Positions 1-11,914 are shown, counted from the stretch's first letter. The stretch is DNA of 64,000 nucleotides from Adiantum capillus-veneris (GCA_014529385.2 CM043947.1:131093891-131157890), one strand, 5' to 3'. Notes: generated by a model not told the origin, from the sequence alone. Numbers and translations: made by a program.

Positions 1-1226
1 TTGTTGTTAGGAGAGAAGGAAGGATGTACCTTCATCACCATTAATTTGTACGCTGGGCTTATGCAGCTCATTTCTGATAATGAAATAGATCAAGTTTTCT
101 TGTGTTACTCACTCTCTCATTTTCTTTCTAACATTGAATCTGTTGAACATTCCTCAACACCGCATGCTTCTCTCTCATCTCCTCCACCAATGGCTAATTC
201 TAAACAAGCAAACGTTGCTAGTGAGTTACAGAAATTATTAAAGGAATTTCAAGATGTTTTTCCTAATGATTTGCCACCAGGATTACCGTCGACACGATTG
301 GTGCAACATAGCATCGAGGTGGGTGTAGGCTGTGGCTGCAGGCTGTAAACCTGTCAGTAAACCGCCCTACCGTATGAGTTATTCTGAAGCTGTTGTGGTG
401 GAACGTCAGCTTGCTGACTACCTTAGCAGAGGGTATATACAACCCAATTCTTCACCATGGACCTCTCCTATCCTATTAGTGAAGAAAAAAGACAACAGTA
501 TGCGCATGTGCGTAGACTACCGCAACTTAAATGCGGTTATGGTTAAGAACAAGTACCCATTGCCCCGAGTAGATGAGTTGTTCGACAAACTCACTCATGC
601 TCGCATTTTTACGAAAATAGACTTGCGGTCAGGATATCACCAAGTCCGCATTCGACTTGCTGATATACCCAAAACTGCATTCCGAACACGGTTTGGACAC
701 TACGAGTTCTTGGTGATGCCCTTTGGGTTAACCAATGCGCTCGCAACATTCATGACACTTATGGAAGTTTCTTGAAGCCATACTTGGGCAAATTTGTCAT
801 CGTTTTCCTCTATGATATTCTAGTCTACAGTGCTTCTGAAGAAGAACACTTACAACATCTCAGGCAGGTGTTCGAGTTGTTACGAACAAACAAATTATAT
901 GCCAAGGAATCTAAGTGTGATTTTTTGAAAGAAGAAATTCACTATTTAGGGCATGTTATTTCAGCTAATGGGTTATATATGGATCAATCCAAAGTGGATA
1001 CCATCCAGAAATGGCCTTCTCCTATAAATCTGAAAGAGTTACAATTTTTTTTTGGGATTTGCAGGTTTTTACCGAAGGTTCGTGAAAACTATGCTAATAT
1101 TGTTGTTCCCATGACGGATCAACTAAAAGGCAAAGGCAAAGCTTTTTAGTGGGGATCCGCTTAACAACATGCATTAGCTATAGCTCCCATACTAGCTATT
1201 GTAGATCCTTTGAAACTATTCGTTTT
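1..1226 (+). pseudogene. Ty3/gypsy protease-RT linker and reverse transcriptase, broken
   Basis: Reverse transcriptase part of a Ty3/gypsy Pol, which copies element RNA to DNA. The first 115 codons hold the linker before RT (FQDVFPNDLPPGLP). After a frameshift near 335 come the RT finger and palm motifs ([36 protein letters not shown]). A second frameshift near 770 leads to the palm end and thumb (YLGHVIS). The catalytic box reads FLYDIL where FLDDIL is usual, so the first catalytic Asp is lost. RNase H begins after the stop near 1150 (EWGSAQQHALA-like, DPLKLFVLE) and stops abruptly near 1226. The missing downstream half lies inverted at 1781-3640. Dead element relic; family call is secure. 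Confidence 0.9.
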
Positions 1227-1780
1227 GGAAATAATTTTAGAATTTCTAGAATATTAAAATTTATATTATTTATTTGTACAACCATTAAAAATAAAACCCT
1301 TGTAATCAAAGTTGTATTTTGACTTTAAAAATTTTATCATTTTTAAACAAAATTTAATGTTTATTTATTATTTATTTTGGCAATTTTAGGCTAAAATAAT
1401 GTTAAAACTAAGCTTAACAAAATTAAAAGTACCTATAATATCATTAATTTAAATCTAGTAATTCTTTGTCAAAATAACTAGAGATAATTAGGAGAATCTT
1501 AAACCTCTAATTTTGCTAATTATTATTAGCAAAATTATCTTTATTATTATATAAAAATTCATGAGTAGAAGATTCACAAAACAATTTAGTTAGATATGAG
1601 ATAAGTATGGTAGATAGACCTTAGCTATATATACCTATAATAAACATCAAAGAGCCTATTTAATTCATATCAATCTATAAATCACGCATTTATGCTAAAA
1701 CTATCCCTTAAGAAGAGTTTTCTCCCTCGAAAACAAAAGTGGGAAACTTCTTCTTAAGAACACTAATGTGTTACCAAGTG
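1227..1780. other. AT-rich spacer without coding signal
   Basis: About 550 bases of AT-rich sequence with many short A and T runs and stops in all frames. It lies between the two oppositely oriented halves of the same Ty3 element, so it may be that element's 3' untranslated region or LTR carried inside an inverted block. I find no clear LTR end or polypurine tract. Confidence 0.4.
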
Positions 1781-3640
1781 GCACCTTCCTCAGGTTAGTC
1801 TTTCCACTTGATTAAGGCTTGTTGACGTACATGGTGACGTGTACGCAACTCATGATAATCGAGAACACGTTCAGGTTCATGCGATAAGGTAGGAGGTTCA
1901 ATGAAATCAACCAAAATCTGTTGGTCAATGACATTGTCGTCCCCATGTAACCGCTTACGTAAACGGCTTACATGAAACATCGGATGAATAGAGAATGTGC
2001 AGGTAGCAATAATTTGTAGGCATGATCACCTACTCGCTTGAGTATTTTGAAAGGCCCACAATATCGGGGAGATAATTTATGGTGTTGGCCCAGTTTTCAG
2101 ACTTCCTGAATGTTTTGGCACACGTAAAAATACTTCCTCCCCTTCCTCGAAGGTAACTTGCCGACGTTTTCATCAGCATATTTTTTATACCGATCCTGTG
2201 CTTGTCGGACATTCTGACGAGCGAGTTTCAGTATATCCATGTGGTCTTGGAGAAAATCCTTAACCTGTTGGAGCTTTTCGATTGCCAACCCCACCGTAAC
2301 AGGTGACCTAGGTTGAAACTCATACATGAGCATGAAAGGACTAAATCCAGTTGTGACATGCTTAGCACTGTTGTAGGCAAACTCAAGAATAGGTAAGTAT
2401 TCTTCCCAGTCTGACTGTTTTTTGCTGACGTATGCTCTTAGCATATCATGTAGCACCTGGTTAACTCGTTCAGTCTGACCATCTGTTTCTAGATGATTGG
2501 CTGTACTGAGGTTCAGTTGTGTACCCAATCATTTAAACACAGCCCTCCAGAAGTGACTATTAAACTTGGGATCACGGTCGCAAACAATGTTACTTGGCAA
2601 ACCATACAATTTGTATAGATTGTCCACAAATAACTTGGCTAGTTCTGGTGTCTTAATCGTTGATTTGGTTGGAATAAACTTACATAGTTTAGTCAACCGG
2701 TCTATGACCACCCATACCGAGTCATGACCTCATATAGTGGTTGATAAACCCACAATAAAGTCCATAGAGATGCTTTCCCATGGAATGTCTAAAGGATGTA
2801 AGAGTCCTCCTGCTTTCAGGCGCTTTGCTTTGTTAACTTGACATTTTTGGCAATGCAAGACATAAGCTTGAACAAAGCCATGTATACCTGGCCAGTAAAA
2901 TTGTCATCGTACGAGAGCATAAGTTTTTCTAATACCCGGGTGCCCTGCACTTGGACTATCATGGCATTCATAAAGAATTTGGCGCCGAATGTCTGTGTCC
3001 GTCGGTACACAAACTCTCCCCTTATGGAGTAGGTACCCATTGTCGATGGTGAAATGATTCCATCGATGGAGTTCATCACTCGATAGAGGAGAACTAGGTG
3101 TGGAGGTTAACGTTACACTACCATCATTGGAGTGAGAAGGATCCCTCATTTTAACATGGATCCACACTTTGGAATATGCTTCATCATGCTCATATTTGCC
3201 TTTGAGAGAATCCAAAAATTCACTACGAACTTCCGTGAACAAGAGAGAATTGATCTCCGGCATACGACTTAGAGCGTCAACCACCACATTGTATCGAACT
3301 TTATGATACCGGAGCTTGGCGTCATATTCCTGAAGAATCTCGGCCCACCTGGCTTTTCGACCCTTCAAATCCGTTTGTTGTGTAAACCATTTGATGCTTT
3401 CATGGTCAAACACAATTTCAAACTGAGCACCATACAGATAAATGCCGCCATGTTTTTAAGGCAGACACTATTGCGTAGAGTTTGCGCTCATAAGCAGAGT
3501 AATTCTGTTGAGCTGCATCAAGCTTCTTGCTTGATGCAGCTTCTTGCTTTCAAATGCAATTGGCCGTCCGTCTTGTAACAAGACTGCTCCAATAGCACGA
3601 TCACAAGGTGAAAAATTGAACAACATGACTTTACCATTTT
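1781..3640 (-). pseudogene. Ty3/gypsy RNase H, integrase and chromodomain, broken
   Basis: Read on the minus strand from 3640 down, this is the downstream half of a chromovirus-type Pol. RNase H comes first (RAIGAVLLQDGRPIAFESKK, then YSAYERKLYAIVSALK after a shift, then FDHESIKWFTQQ and DALSRMPE). The integrase zinc-binding part follows (ECHDSPSAGHPGI, HCQKCQ), then the core ([31 protein letters not shown]) and a C-terminal chromodomain-like end (PERVLDYHELRTRHHVRQQ, IKWKD). A local duplication near 3515-3550 and at least four frameshifts or stops (near 3470, 2900, 2725, 2525, 2030) break it. It starts within a few codons of where the plus-strand fragment at 1-1226 ends, so both probably come from one element. 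Confidence 0.88.
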
Positions 3641-4044
3641 CCTTCTAAATATACTAAAGGTCTAATAAATTTAAATTTAACTTAATTTCTCACAAACATA
3701 TTTTAAAAACTTTTAATAGCTCAAAAATTAGTGGTGTGGCTAAAAATTGATCATGCATTTCTTTTAATTATGCAATAAAGAATACAATTCTAAACTTAAT
3801 TTTTATAATCAACATATAGTTTAATTAATTTTTACTAATCAAAATTTAGCTCATCAATACTTTTTAAAATAGAAGTACGTATAATATTTAACTAATAGAT
3901 TAACAATGCATTACGCTTAATGATAGCATAATTATCATTCTTAATTACTCAATTAAGTTATATCATGCATCATAATCTACTAAGCAAGATAAGTTTTCAC
4001 TCTTGTTTAAGCAAACAAAGTGAGTAATTAATAAAGATTTTAGC

Positions 4045-4046
<2 letters not shown>
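3641..4046. other. AT-rich spacer, nothing recognised
   Basis: About 400 bases of AT-rich sequence between the inverted Ty3 fragment and a GA microsatellite. No coding, LTR or RNA-gene signal seen. Confidence 0.4.

Positions 4047-4081
<35 letters not shown>
4047..4081. repeat. (AG)n microsatellite
   Basis: Uninterrupted run of about 17 AG units, seen directly. The following 4082-4854 is AT-rich, with no gene I can support. Confidence 0.95.
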
Positions 4082-4085
<4 letters not shown>

Positions 4086-4854
4086 ACACAATTTCTTTGA
4101 GCTCTAAGGAAAATTTAGCATGATAATGCTTAATTATCTTGTAAATCCACTTGAGGTTTTGATATCAAAGTGTTTTGTGGATGTCCTTTTGCTGACACAT
4201 GTAAATGTCTCAAGTGCAAAAGAGTATGCTCAACACAATGTGTATGTTTGTGAAGTCCTTGATTGTTTTCTAAGTTTTGCCAAGCAAGGGGCTTGCTAAA
4301 AGCTTCCCCTACTTCAAGAGAAAGCCCTTAGTTTCGTAACTCATCCTAGCAAGCTATTTTAATCCTAGTGACGTTTTGAAGGCCACCTACTACTCTACAC
4401 GACTTAATTGCTCAAGCTCTAGGGCTTCAAGGCCTTACAAATTCTTCCATGCTTGATCTAAGTGCAACATTGTCTCCCATGTGACTCCGTGTGTAACCCA
4501 TGTGATGTATTATTCATTCTAACTAATATGATTGCATATTTTTTCAACCTTTATAGTTTTAAAACATCCGCAAAGCCTATGGTTTTATTAATGTTTGAAT
4601 CTGGGTCTGAGGAGTCTAGATTTGTTTGTTTCCAAAGAAGAAAATTTTTGTGTGAAGTATTGCTCAACTTAAGATTCACAAAATTTCATAATTTATCTAA
4701 TTTAGAGTTTAGGGGTAATTAAAATTTTCTAACTTAGTGGATAAGAATGTGGGTAACTTACAGCCTCCCAAACTTAGAAATTTAGATATCCTCATCTCAA
4801 TAGTAGGCATTATAGTCCTTGAAGAGTGTCTCATACCTCTTCCCGAGTAGTATG

Positions 4855-5144
4855 ATGATTTCTCAAAAAATCTCTTGCATCAAGCGATTAAAATCTATAG
4901 GAGCATTTGTAAGACCAATGGCCATGATTGTGCACTCATAGTGGCCATAACAAGTGTTGAAGGCAATTTTGGGGATATCAATCTTCTGAATTTGGATTTG
5001 ATGATAGCTTGAGCAAACATCAATCTTTGTAAACATCTTTGCTCCATGTAGTCGGTCAAGCATCTCATCTATACGGAGAAAAGAATACTTATTCTTCACT
5101 TCCTTGTTCTTGCTAATTCTATATTCATTTTTCTTACTGAACAA
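4855..5144 (-). pseudogene. Ty3/gypsy reverse transcriptase fragment
   Basis: Minus-strand remnant of a gypsy RT palm domain. Motifs KNKYSFLRIDEMLDRL, FTKIDVCSSYHQIQI, IDIPKIAFNTCYGHYE and IGLTNAPIDFNRLMQ match the finger-palm block with substitutions: GYHQ reads SYHQ, MPFGL reads MAIGL. Only about 95 residues remain, and no catalytic DD box is present, because the fragment ends before it. It is not part of the element at 1-3640, whose own RT carries the same region. Isolated relic. Confidence 0.75.
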
Positions 5145-5312
5145 TGATTAAGTCTCAAGCTCCTTAAATATCTTGATGGAAAAATGAGTGAGTACTACCA
5201 CAGTTAATGAGAAACTAAAATGATACACCTTGGTGATTCGTAAGAGCTTAAATGATAGCATATTGTTGATGTGCACCAAGCTCCATATAAAGTTTCTCTT
5301 CTCCCAAGGTTG

Positions 5313-5528
5313 GTTCTCCTATGCCAGCATAAACTCTTGCAACATCTCTTCCATATCCTCGTTCTCATCCACCATTTTGTCCCCCACGGTTGATCAACTC
5401 TCCACGCTTGCCTTTTTGAGCATGGTGCCAACATGAACTCTTGTAGCAACTCTTCAACTCCTTAGCCTCATCCACCCTTTTGTCCCCCACGATTGATTGG
5501 CTTTCCGTGTCCACATTTTTGAGCAAGT
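5313..5528. repeat. Two-copy tandem repeat of about 105 bp
   Basis: The stretch from about 5313 to 5421 is repeated imperfectly at about 5423 to 5528. Shared pieces are GCCAACATGAACTCTTG-like, CATCCACCATTTTGTCCCCC and TTTTTGAGCA. On the minus strand the units read as short open segments of unknown nature. Possibly a relic of a repetitive coding region; function unknown. Confidence 0.6.
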
Positions 5529-5728
5529 GCTTCTAAAATGTCTTGGATTATTGCATTCAAAACATTAGAGATCGGAATTTGGAGTTTTAACCGCTTAAGC
5601 TACAACTATAGGCTAAAGTTAATAGGCTAGGTTAGTTGGCCTTTGATTCCAGCTTGAGGGTATTCCTCTACTAGCATCACTTTCACGATTCCCACTAGTT
5701 CCCCTTTGAGAGTTAGTCACTTCTTTAG

Positions 5729-6343
5729 CACTAGGTTGGTAATGGACACTTTTATGTCTTGAGACACTTTTTTGTCCTGTTAAGTGACCATTTTGCTTGA
5801 ATTATTTAGGTGGTCTTATGAGCTGAAAAAACTTGAAAATTTAATTGGAAGATCACTTCCCCCATTGACCATACTCTTGCACATCATTTATCAACCTAAA
5901 CTGTGTGCAAAAAAGTTTCCTATTTTTTATCTTTTGCCAAAGTTGTCCAACTTCTCCACCATAAAACTCCTATTTGTGAGGTCTAGCATTGTAGAGGATT
6001 AGCATTAGTAATTTTCAACATGTTTTCATGCTTCTAAGGAGAATCTAATTTTCAAATTAGAAGATATAAGATAATTACAAGAATTAATTGATCCTATTTC
6101 TTGGCCAAATCTTGCACTTTTATGATTCTTTTGTTAGCTTTAATGAAATCAAAGGCAATTTGGATTCCATAACATAAAGGGATTATTGCTTCAGTCTTGG
6201 GGCACCTAATACCCCATATAGCTTACTAAACAAGGATGGTTGATTTTTTCAACCCATCATGAATCAGAGCCATTCTCATCAAAATTTCTAATTTCCATGG
6301 GCAATTATGTAAAATTTGTATCTAGTAACAATACTTAATTCCA
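5729..6343 (+). mobile_element. Left part of a CACTAGG-ended DNA transposon
   Basis: Begins CACTAGGTTGGTAATGG and continues with GACACTTTTATGTC motifs. It can then be followed in order against the complete copy at 49984-51322: conserved blocks include TGTGAGGTCTA, CATGCTTCTA, GGGGCACCTAATACC and GATGGTTGATTTTTT. Similarity fades near 6343, where a psbY-like fragment begins. No transposase is encoded. The right terminal repeat is not seen downstream, so this copy is truncated or rearranged. Confidence 0.75.
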
Positions 6344-6344
6344 T

Positions 6345-6530
6345 CTCTTGGCCTTCCGCATCGACTACCGGTGATGATGCCAATAGAAGAGCTACTGATA
6401 ACCCAACTGCCCCTAGAAATCCCTTAGCTTATTTCATCCTGTCAAGCTGATATAAAGCATGCTTCAAAATATTGAATAGCACCCATCCCACTGCCGAGGC
6501 GAGCACAAATGGCTGAGGATAGATTTCGAG
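6345..6530 (-). pseudogene. psbY: psbY-like nuclear gene fragment
   Basis: Read on the minus strand, one frame gives a hydrophobic segment with the phrase AVGWVLFNILKHALYQLDRM. It is followed by a stop, then a second hydrophobic stretch ending ALLLASSPVVDAEG. The WVLFNIL-xxAL-xQLDRM pattern is typical of the membrane helix of PsbY, a small photosystem II-associated thylakoid protein that land plants encode in the nucleus as a polyprotein with repeated units and cleavage segments. Here only one unit and part of the spacer survive, with an in-frame stop after the helix. It abuts the truncated transposon at 5729-6343, so it could be a captured gene fragment. Recognised from memory of the motif. 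Confidence 0.55.
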
Positions 6531-6774
6531 CGCTCCTCCAGTGTGGCAGAAGGGCACCCGTTGCCACCTCAGCACGATTGCCAATGTGATGGCCTGCTTG
6601 TTAAAAGCTACAAGCCATGAATGAAATGTTTTCTATGTACTCAACGTGCCTCAGAGCCGGAGCCTGATTCGCTGATGGGGGTTTGCCAAAAATTGACTCG
6701 CCCGTGTACGTTGCGGCGCATGCCTATACAAAATTTTACTGAATAAAGTTTTATTGTATAACATATGAAAAAAA

Positions 6775-6885
6775 GAGAAAATTATCAAAATGCCCGTCTA
6801 ATTTATGAAAATTCCCCAAATATCCCTAAATTTCATAAATACCCTTCAATTTCTCCAAATTCCCAAAATACCCCTCATTAACCTA
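6775..6885. repeat. Fragment of the AAAATACCCC MITE family
   Basis: Contains AAAATTATCAAAATGCCCGT and repeated TTCCCAAAATACCCCTC-type blocks. These match the terminal part of the two longer copies at 16105-16580 and 17729-18164. Only one end is present here. Confidence 0.6.
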
Positions 6886-7133
6886 GTAAACATCTCTAAA
6901 GACAATTTTTTAATGAAACTTTTTCAAAGGAAGATTGGTTCTCCCTCAATAGAAGATGATAGAACTAGTATTTGATACGGTATTGTGGGCTCTTAAGATG
7001 ATTGTTCATCTTTTTAAGAGACACGACATTCGTGAATATTTTTGATACACATCTCTCTCCGTCACACACACATACTTGAATAGCTTCAAGTATTGTCACT
7101 TAACTTCCAATATTTTTAAATGAAAAGAGTTTT

Positions 7134-7136
<3 letters not shown>

Positions 7137-7192
<56 letters not shown>
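7137..7192. repeat. (CT)n microsatellite with a CG tail
   Basis: A run of more than 20 CT units ending in about six CG units. Seen directly. Confidence 0.95.
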
Positions 7193-7193
<1 letters not shown>

Positions 7194-7876
7194 TAAATAA
7201 AGGTGTCCATCTTCAGTAATTGCATCGGGTGATCGTGCAACCCGAGGACAATAAGTTGGAGGCTGTCGGTTTTCATAGAAGTTGTACAAAGCTAGAAAGT
7301 TGTGCAATGGCTTCATGCTATATAGAGGCGGAACGGGTACAGGTTCTTGCTTTTCTATTGTGTACGTCAATGTCTTTGATCGGGCTTTTTTTCACCAAAT
7401 TGTTTTTTGTGACTTTGAAAGCCAGCACTTATGGTTGCCCATAGTCTAAGATGGTTGACAGGTAGCCTAGTACAGCTACATCCTCGTGGATGTCATTGAA
7501 GGCAAAGTTTTAGGCCAAGAATTTGGCAGCCACACGACAGATGCTATCCTCCACTTCCACATGTGGCAGAATGGGATTTTGCTTCTTCAGAATGGGAGTT
7601 CGTGTGGCAGCAATCAGAAGGTTTTTGGCTAGTGCTAGCAAGATTTTAGAGGCCCTTTCACTCTGCAAAACATTTGTCGATTTTTTGAACAAACTAAACT
7701 AGTTTTGCAACTTTGAGAGTATCGCATGGAGACATGGGGACACAAGGGGCCTTGCAAACAGGCAAATGCCGTTCACAAATGAAGAGTGCCATGGCTTCTG
7801 GAGCAACAAGAGATGATCTCTCCTGGCCTAGGCTGGTTGGACACATGTCCTCTCTAGCTCTACAATACACCACCCC
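7193..7876. other. Unassigned spacer with one minus-strand open stretch
   Basis: Mostly featureless. On the minus strand 7510-7692 stays open for 60 codons and has a protein-like composition (SERASKILLALAKNLLIAA), but I cannot assign it to a family and see no start context or partner exon. It could be another gene scrap like the SAR1 copy beside it, or chance. Confidence 0.3.
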
Positions 7877-8353
7877 TCCTCTATACTCGCTTCTCTGGGA
7901 CATTGGGGCAGAAGGAGACTAAAATTCTTTTCCTCATCCTCGATAACGCAGGCAAGACGACTCTTATACACATGTTAAAGGATGCTAGATTCGGCAACCA
8001 CCAAATAGCTCGTCGTGTTTGGAAAGATTATTATGATAAGGTTGATGGTATCGTTTATCTGGTTGATGTTGCTAACAAAGAGAGATTTGCAAAATCCAAG
8101 AAAGAACTCAATGGGCTTCTCTCGACTCTTTAGCTCAAGTACCCTTTTTTATTTTGGGAAACAAGACAGTCATACCCATTGCAGCTTCGAAGGATGAATT
8201 GAGATACTATTTGGGGCTTTCCAGTTATACAACACGAAAAGGGAAGTGAATCTTATAGGCTCAAACATCCGACCAATTGAAGTTTTCATGTGCAGCATTG
8301 TTTGCAAGATGGGCTATGGTGATGGTTTTAAGTGTTTATCTCAATACATCAAG
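7877..8353 (+). pseudogene. SAR1: SAR1 small GTPase retrocopy-like pseudogene
   Basis: SAR1 is the Arf-like GTPase that starts COPII coat assembly at the endoplasmic reticulum. From about 7877 the reading is ILASLGHW, a 2-base shift, then [19 protein letters not shown] (P-loop), then [31 protein letters not shown], then after more shifts AASKDELRYYLGL and RPIEVFMCSIVCKMGYG, ending in SQYIK. About 28 residues between the P-loop and HQIARR, covering switch I and the DxxG box, are deleted. The NKID box reads NKTV. No intron interrupts the match although plant SAR1 genes are spliced, so a processed retrocopy is the likely origin. Clearly non-functional. Confidence 0.9.
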
Positions 8354-8721
8354 CGATGTTGTTGCTGCTGCTATTGTAGCTTTTTGTAAACAGTTGGGAA
8401 GTTGTCATGCCTATTTTTCAAGATTATTGTGGGGTTATTGATTAGGGGTTCCACAAGTACCTAGATTTGTTGTTTAAGTACCCAGCTTTGTTTGGGGGTG
8501 TGAAGGTGAGGGACGCCAAAAAATCTCCTAATGTATGTGCAAGATAGATGTGTTTTTTCAAATTAAAATTTTTTTAGGAGTAAATATTTTAAGAAGGGTA
8601 TCCTTGTAGTACACTATCATGGATTCTATATAATGGCATTTGAGAATGTTTGTTAGTCTCTTGCTATCATGTTTAAGGTATTGTTACTGTAATGTGATGA
8701 AGGTACTACTGTCTTTTAGAA

Positions 8722-9095
<374 letters not shown>

Positions 9096-9099
9096 CTCC

Positions 9100-10420
9100 A
9101 ATAAACTTGTCCAAATATGAATGCATCTTTGTCAACCAAGCACACTAGATGCACAAAGGGCTCTGTAATATTGACAATTTTTTCCACATTTCTCCAGAAC
9201 ATAGGAGAGTTCACAAGTTGTTTTCACTTAGTGGCTGCGGCCTCATAGCAAGGATACTTGACAATCCAAATATCCCATCTTCTGTCTAAAATTGTTTCAC
9301 AAAGGGCCGACTTAACCAATTGCAATGTTTCAAGAACGTAATATGTTGTTGCAAATCGTGTCTCACAAAAGATTTGCAAATTCTTGCTATGTGATTTAGT
9401 TTTTAAAAGAGAATAAGCAAAGACATGCTCTCTAATGAACTTGGCACCATGATTAGTGTTTATTAAAAGGCGACACTTTTCCAAAGTCTTTGAGAAGCAA
9501 ATTCAAAGTGTGGGCAACATGGAACCCAAATAGGCTCAAGAATTAGGATACTTGATTTTGATTGCATGTCCTGCACCTTTGTAGTTAGATGCATTGTCTG
9601 TGACAATGGAAGTAGCATTTTTGGGTCCACGAGCATTTCAACTTGGACTCTCATAGATGCCTACTAGAAAATTGCTTGTTTTTTCTTTCAAGGATGTATC
9701 AATTTCTTAAAAGGAAATGGATCCCGTAGGAAAAATCAACATCACATTCATTAAGGGATTTTTTAAACAATTTGTCCATCCATCAAGAGAAATTGTACAT
9801 TTGTATTAGTGGCATGTACTCAAGCAAAATGTGCCTCAAAATACTCTGTGATGAAGCTTTGACTTTATCTAAATATTCTGTACGCATATTTTTGTAATCA
9901 GGTGCCACAAATCCTTTCTTCATGGTGCTCATCAAATCATCCTTGAAGATAGGATTTTGGACTACATTAAAGGGGAGTCCGCAAGCGATAAAATCTTGAA
10001 TCCACTTGAGATGTAGCTCAAGCAACCATTGCTTGTCAAATGCTTGATGCAAAGTAGAAGTACTATATGTCTGTTGGCCACCAATTGATGCTACATTGTA
10101 TCCTTTTGAATGGGAAGTAGTAGGTGTGGGGTTTGAACCACTAGATGCTTGATTGTATGCATGAGTAGTACTAGGGGGGCATTGTTCGCCCCCCTTCTAC
10201 ATGCACGGGGGGATATCTGACTTCATCTTCAAAACTCATCTCCACATCCCTCTCACTCAGGGAGCTAAGTACTTTTGGACCAACCTTCTTTTTCCCTTTG
10301 GCAAGTAACACATTCTTTTATCTTGTGTGAATTCACACTAAATTTGTGGCCACAAGACTTACACCTCAACCTCGATGAGGTCTTTTCTGTTATCAATTCA
10401 TCTACGTAGCTTCACTCATA
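9100..10420 (-). pseudogene. hAT-type transposase relic (BED finger plus DUF659-like)
   Basis: Minus strand, read from 10420 down. A BED-like zinc finger comes first (RLRCKSCGHKFSVNSH). After a frameshifted linker comes a DUF659-like block (GLPFNVVQNPIFKDDLM, APDYKNMRTEYL). Further down are VTDNASNYKGAG and LGSML-type motifs, then a segment from 9484 to 9224 (NHGAKFIREHVFAYSLLK, ETRFATTYYVLETL). These blocks and their order are those of plant hAT-superfamily transposases, which cut and paste DNA with 8-bp target duplications. Stops and shifts break every block, and the C-terminal dimerisation region is not seen here. A hAT C-terminal piece lies at 20925-21415 on the other strand but need not be from the same copy. 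Confidence 0.75.
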
Positions 10421-10634
10421 TCCTTTTACTATATTGCAAAGAGATCTATGCGCATAACAAAACTATCTATCAACATTATATCTCAAATTAGTTTCAATCT
10501 ATACAAATCATTGCTACTCTATTTAAAAATCAAATCATCACCATTGCTTTCTTATTTAAAAATCAACAAACATTTACAATGTCCACAAACATAAGCATAA
10601 TCATTTTATAATTTATTGTTATTTACATCTTAAA

Positions 10635-11050
10635 AATTCTTTTCCAGTGTTAGCTTTCACTCTACACATGACAAAGAATCACTTAATTTACATCTATATT
10701 CAAGTGTGAATAAACTATGCATATAATACGCAATCTCCTAAATGACCTTCAGGTGTGAGTCAATATCTACATGTGAGAGGTATTTTTTTAGTTACCTACC
10801 TAAATCACCTCCAAATGTGAGTCAAACTCTACACAAGGCAAGCGATCACTATTTTGCTTACAAAAAACACCTCCACTTTAAGCATTGCTCTACACTTGGT
10901 AGGAAATCACTAACTAAGCCTACCTAAGTTACTTTTGAGTGTGAGAATGACTGTACACAAAGAAGTAACTACTAGTTTAAGTTAAATTAAATTACTTCCA
11001 AGTGTGAATTTTTCTACACATGGTAAGCATTCACTGAATTCACTCACTGT
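10635..11050. repeat. Degenerate ~60-bp tandem repeats, cluster 1
   Basis: Seven diverged units start near 10645, 10702, 10750, 10812, 10873, 10936 and 10999. The consensus is CCAAGTGTGAGTCA, then a few bases, then CTCTACACATGG and AATCACT. Spacing is 48 to 63 bases. A related GTGTGA...CTACACA pattern recurs at 23985-24380 and 37670-37960. Confidence 0.6.
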
Positions 11051-11914
11051 AACTAGTTTACTCTACAAAACACATTAACCAATTTATATAAATATCAAAA
11101 TTTAAACTCAATTTTATATTTTTATGTTTACTAAATAGGTTTTACTTCTAGCTAAAAGCTCAATCATAGATTTTTTATTTTTTTTTGGTTTTGGGTTTTA
11201 GAGTTCATCTTTAGGTTGAACTCAAGGAAATTTTTTTAATAAAGAAGCCGACAATGGAGAAAGACTCGCGGTTTATGTCAATGTAGAACAATAAATTTTG
11301 ATCAAATTATATTTTGATTGAAATGCTAAGGAATTAAACTATACGGTGATTTTGCTAATGTGGCATTGTATTATAAGTCTGTTTAATTAATGATGTTATA
11401 TAATATGCCCGTTTAAAGCGTATTATATGTACCTCGTATAACGTGCAATGCAAATTAGGTTGTAGCTATCTCTTGAAGCATCCAAAATCCCCGAAAAGCA
11501 ACTTGATAGCAAATCCAATTTGGAACCCTAATTCAAAGAAATGATTGAAGTTCTTTTGGAAGTGAGAATAAAAGCCAATCACCTAGATCTAGTTGGATAG
11601 ATCCACATAGCATCCATCTATCATAGATAGCAAGGGCACGACTGACTAAAGGCAATAAAACCTTATATGACCCTGACACAAAAACTTGGCCTGCACTCAC
11701 ACCTACAAACTTGAGCAAAGGGAGAAACTAGAATAGGAGGCTATATATAGAATTATTCAGAAGAATAATGCCACATCCAATAACCCTCAATGCCAAAGAC
11801 GCCATACCACTCTACAAGTAACTCGCTCAACCAACTTAGGTATACTCTTGCCACAACATTAATTGTGCCAGCTGGAATTTCCTCTCAAAATAAATCTATG
11901 TTAGACATGTTCCA
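11051..11914. other. Spacer, nothing recognised
   Basis: AT-rich sequence with no coding, LTR or RNA-gene signal that I can support. The minus-strand open stretch at 11533-11718 has no recognisable motif. Confidence 0.35.

Noticed and set aside
4462-4722. 86-codon plus-strand ORF
   Set aside because: AT-rich, no motif, composition like the spacer around it; judged chance.
6345-6530. Chloroplast DNA insertion
   Set aside because: psbY is nuclear in land plants, and no plastid neighbours are seen; a nuclear gene fragment is more likely.
7877-8353. Functional SAR1 gene
   Set aside because: Switch I and DxxG are missing, NKxD is changed, and frameshifts occur at both ends.
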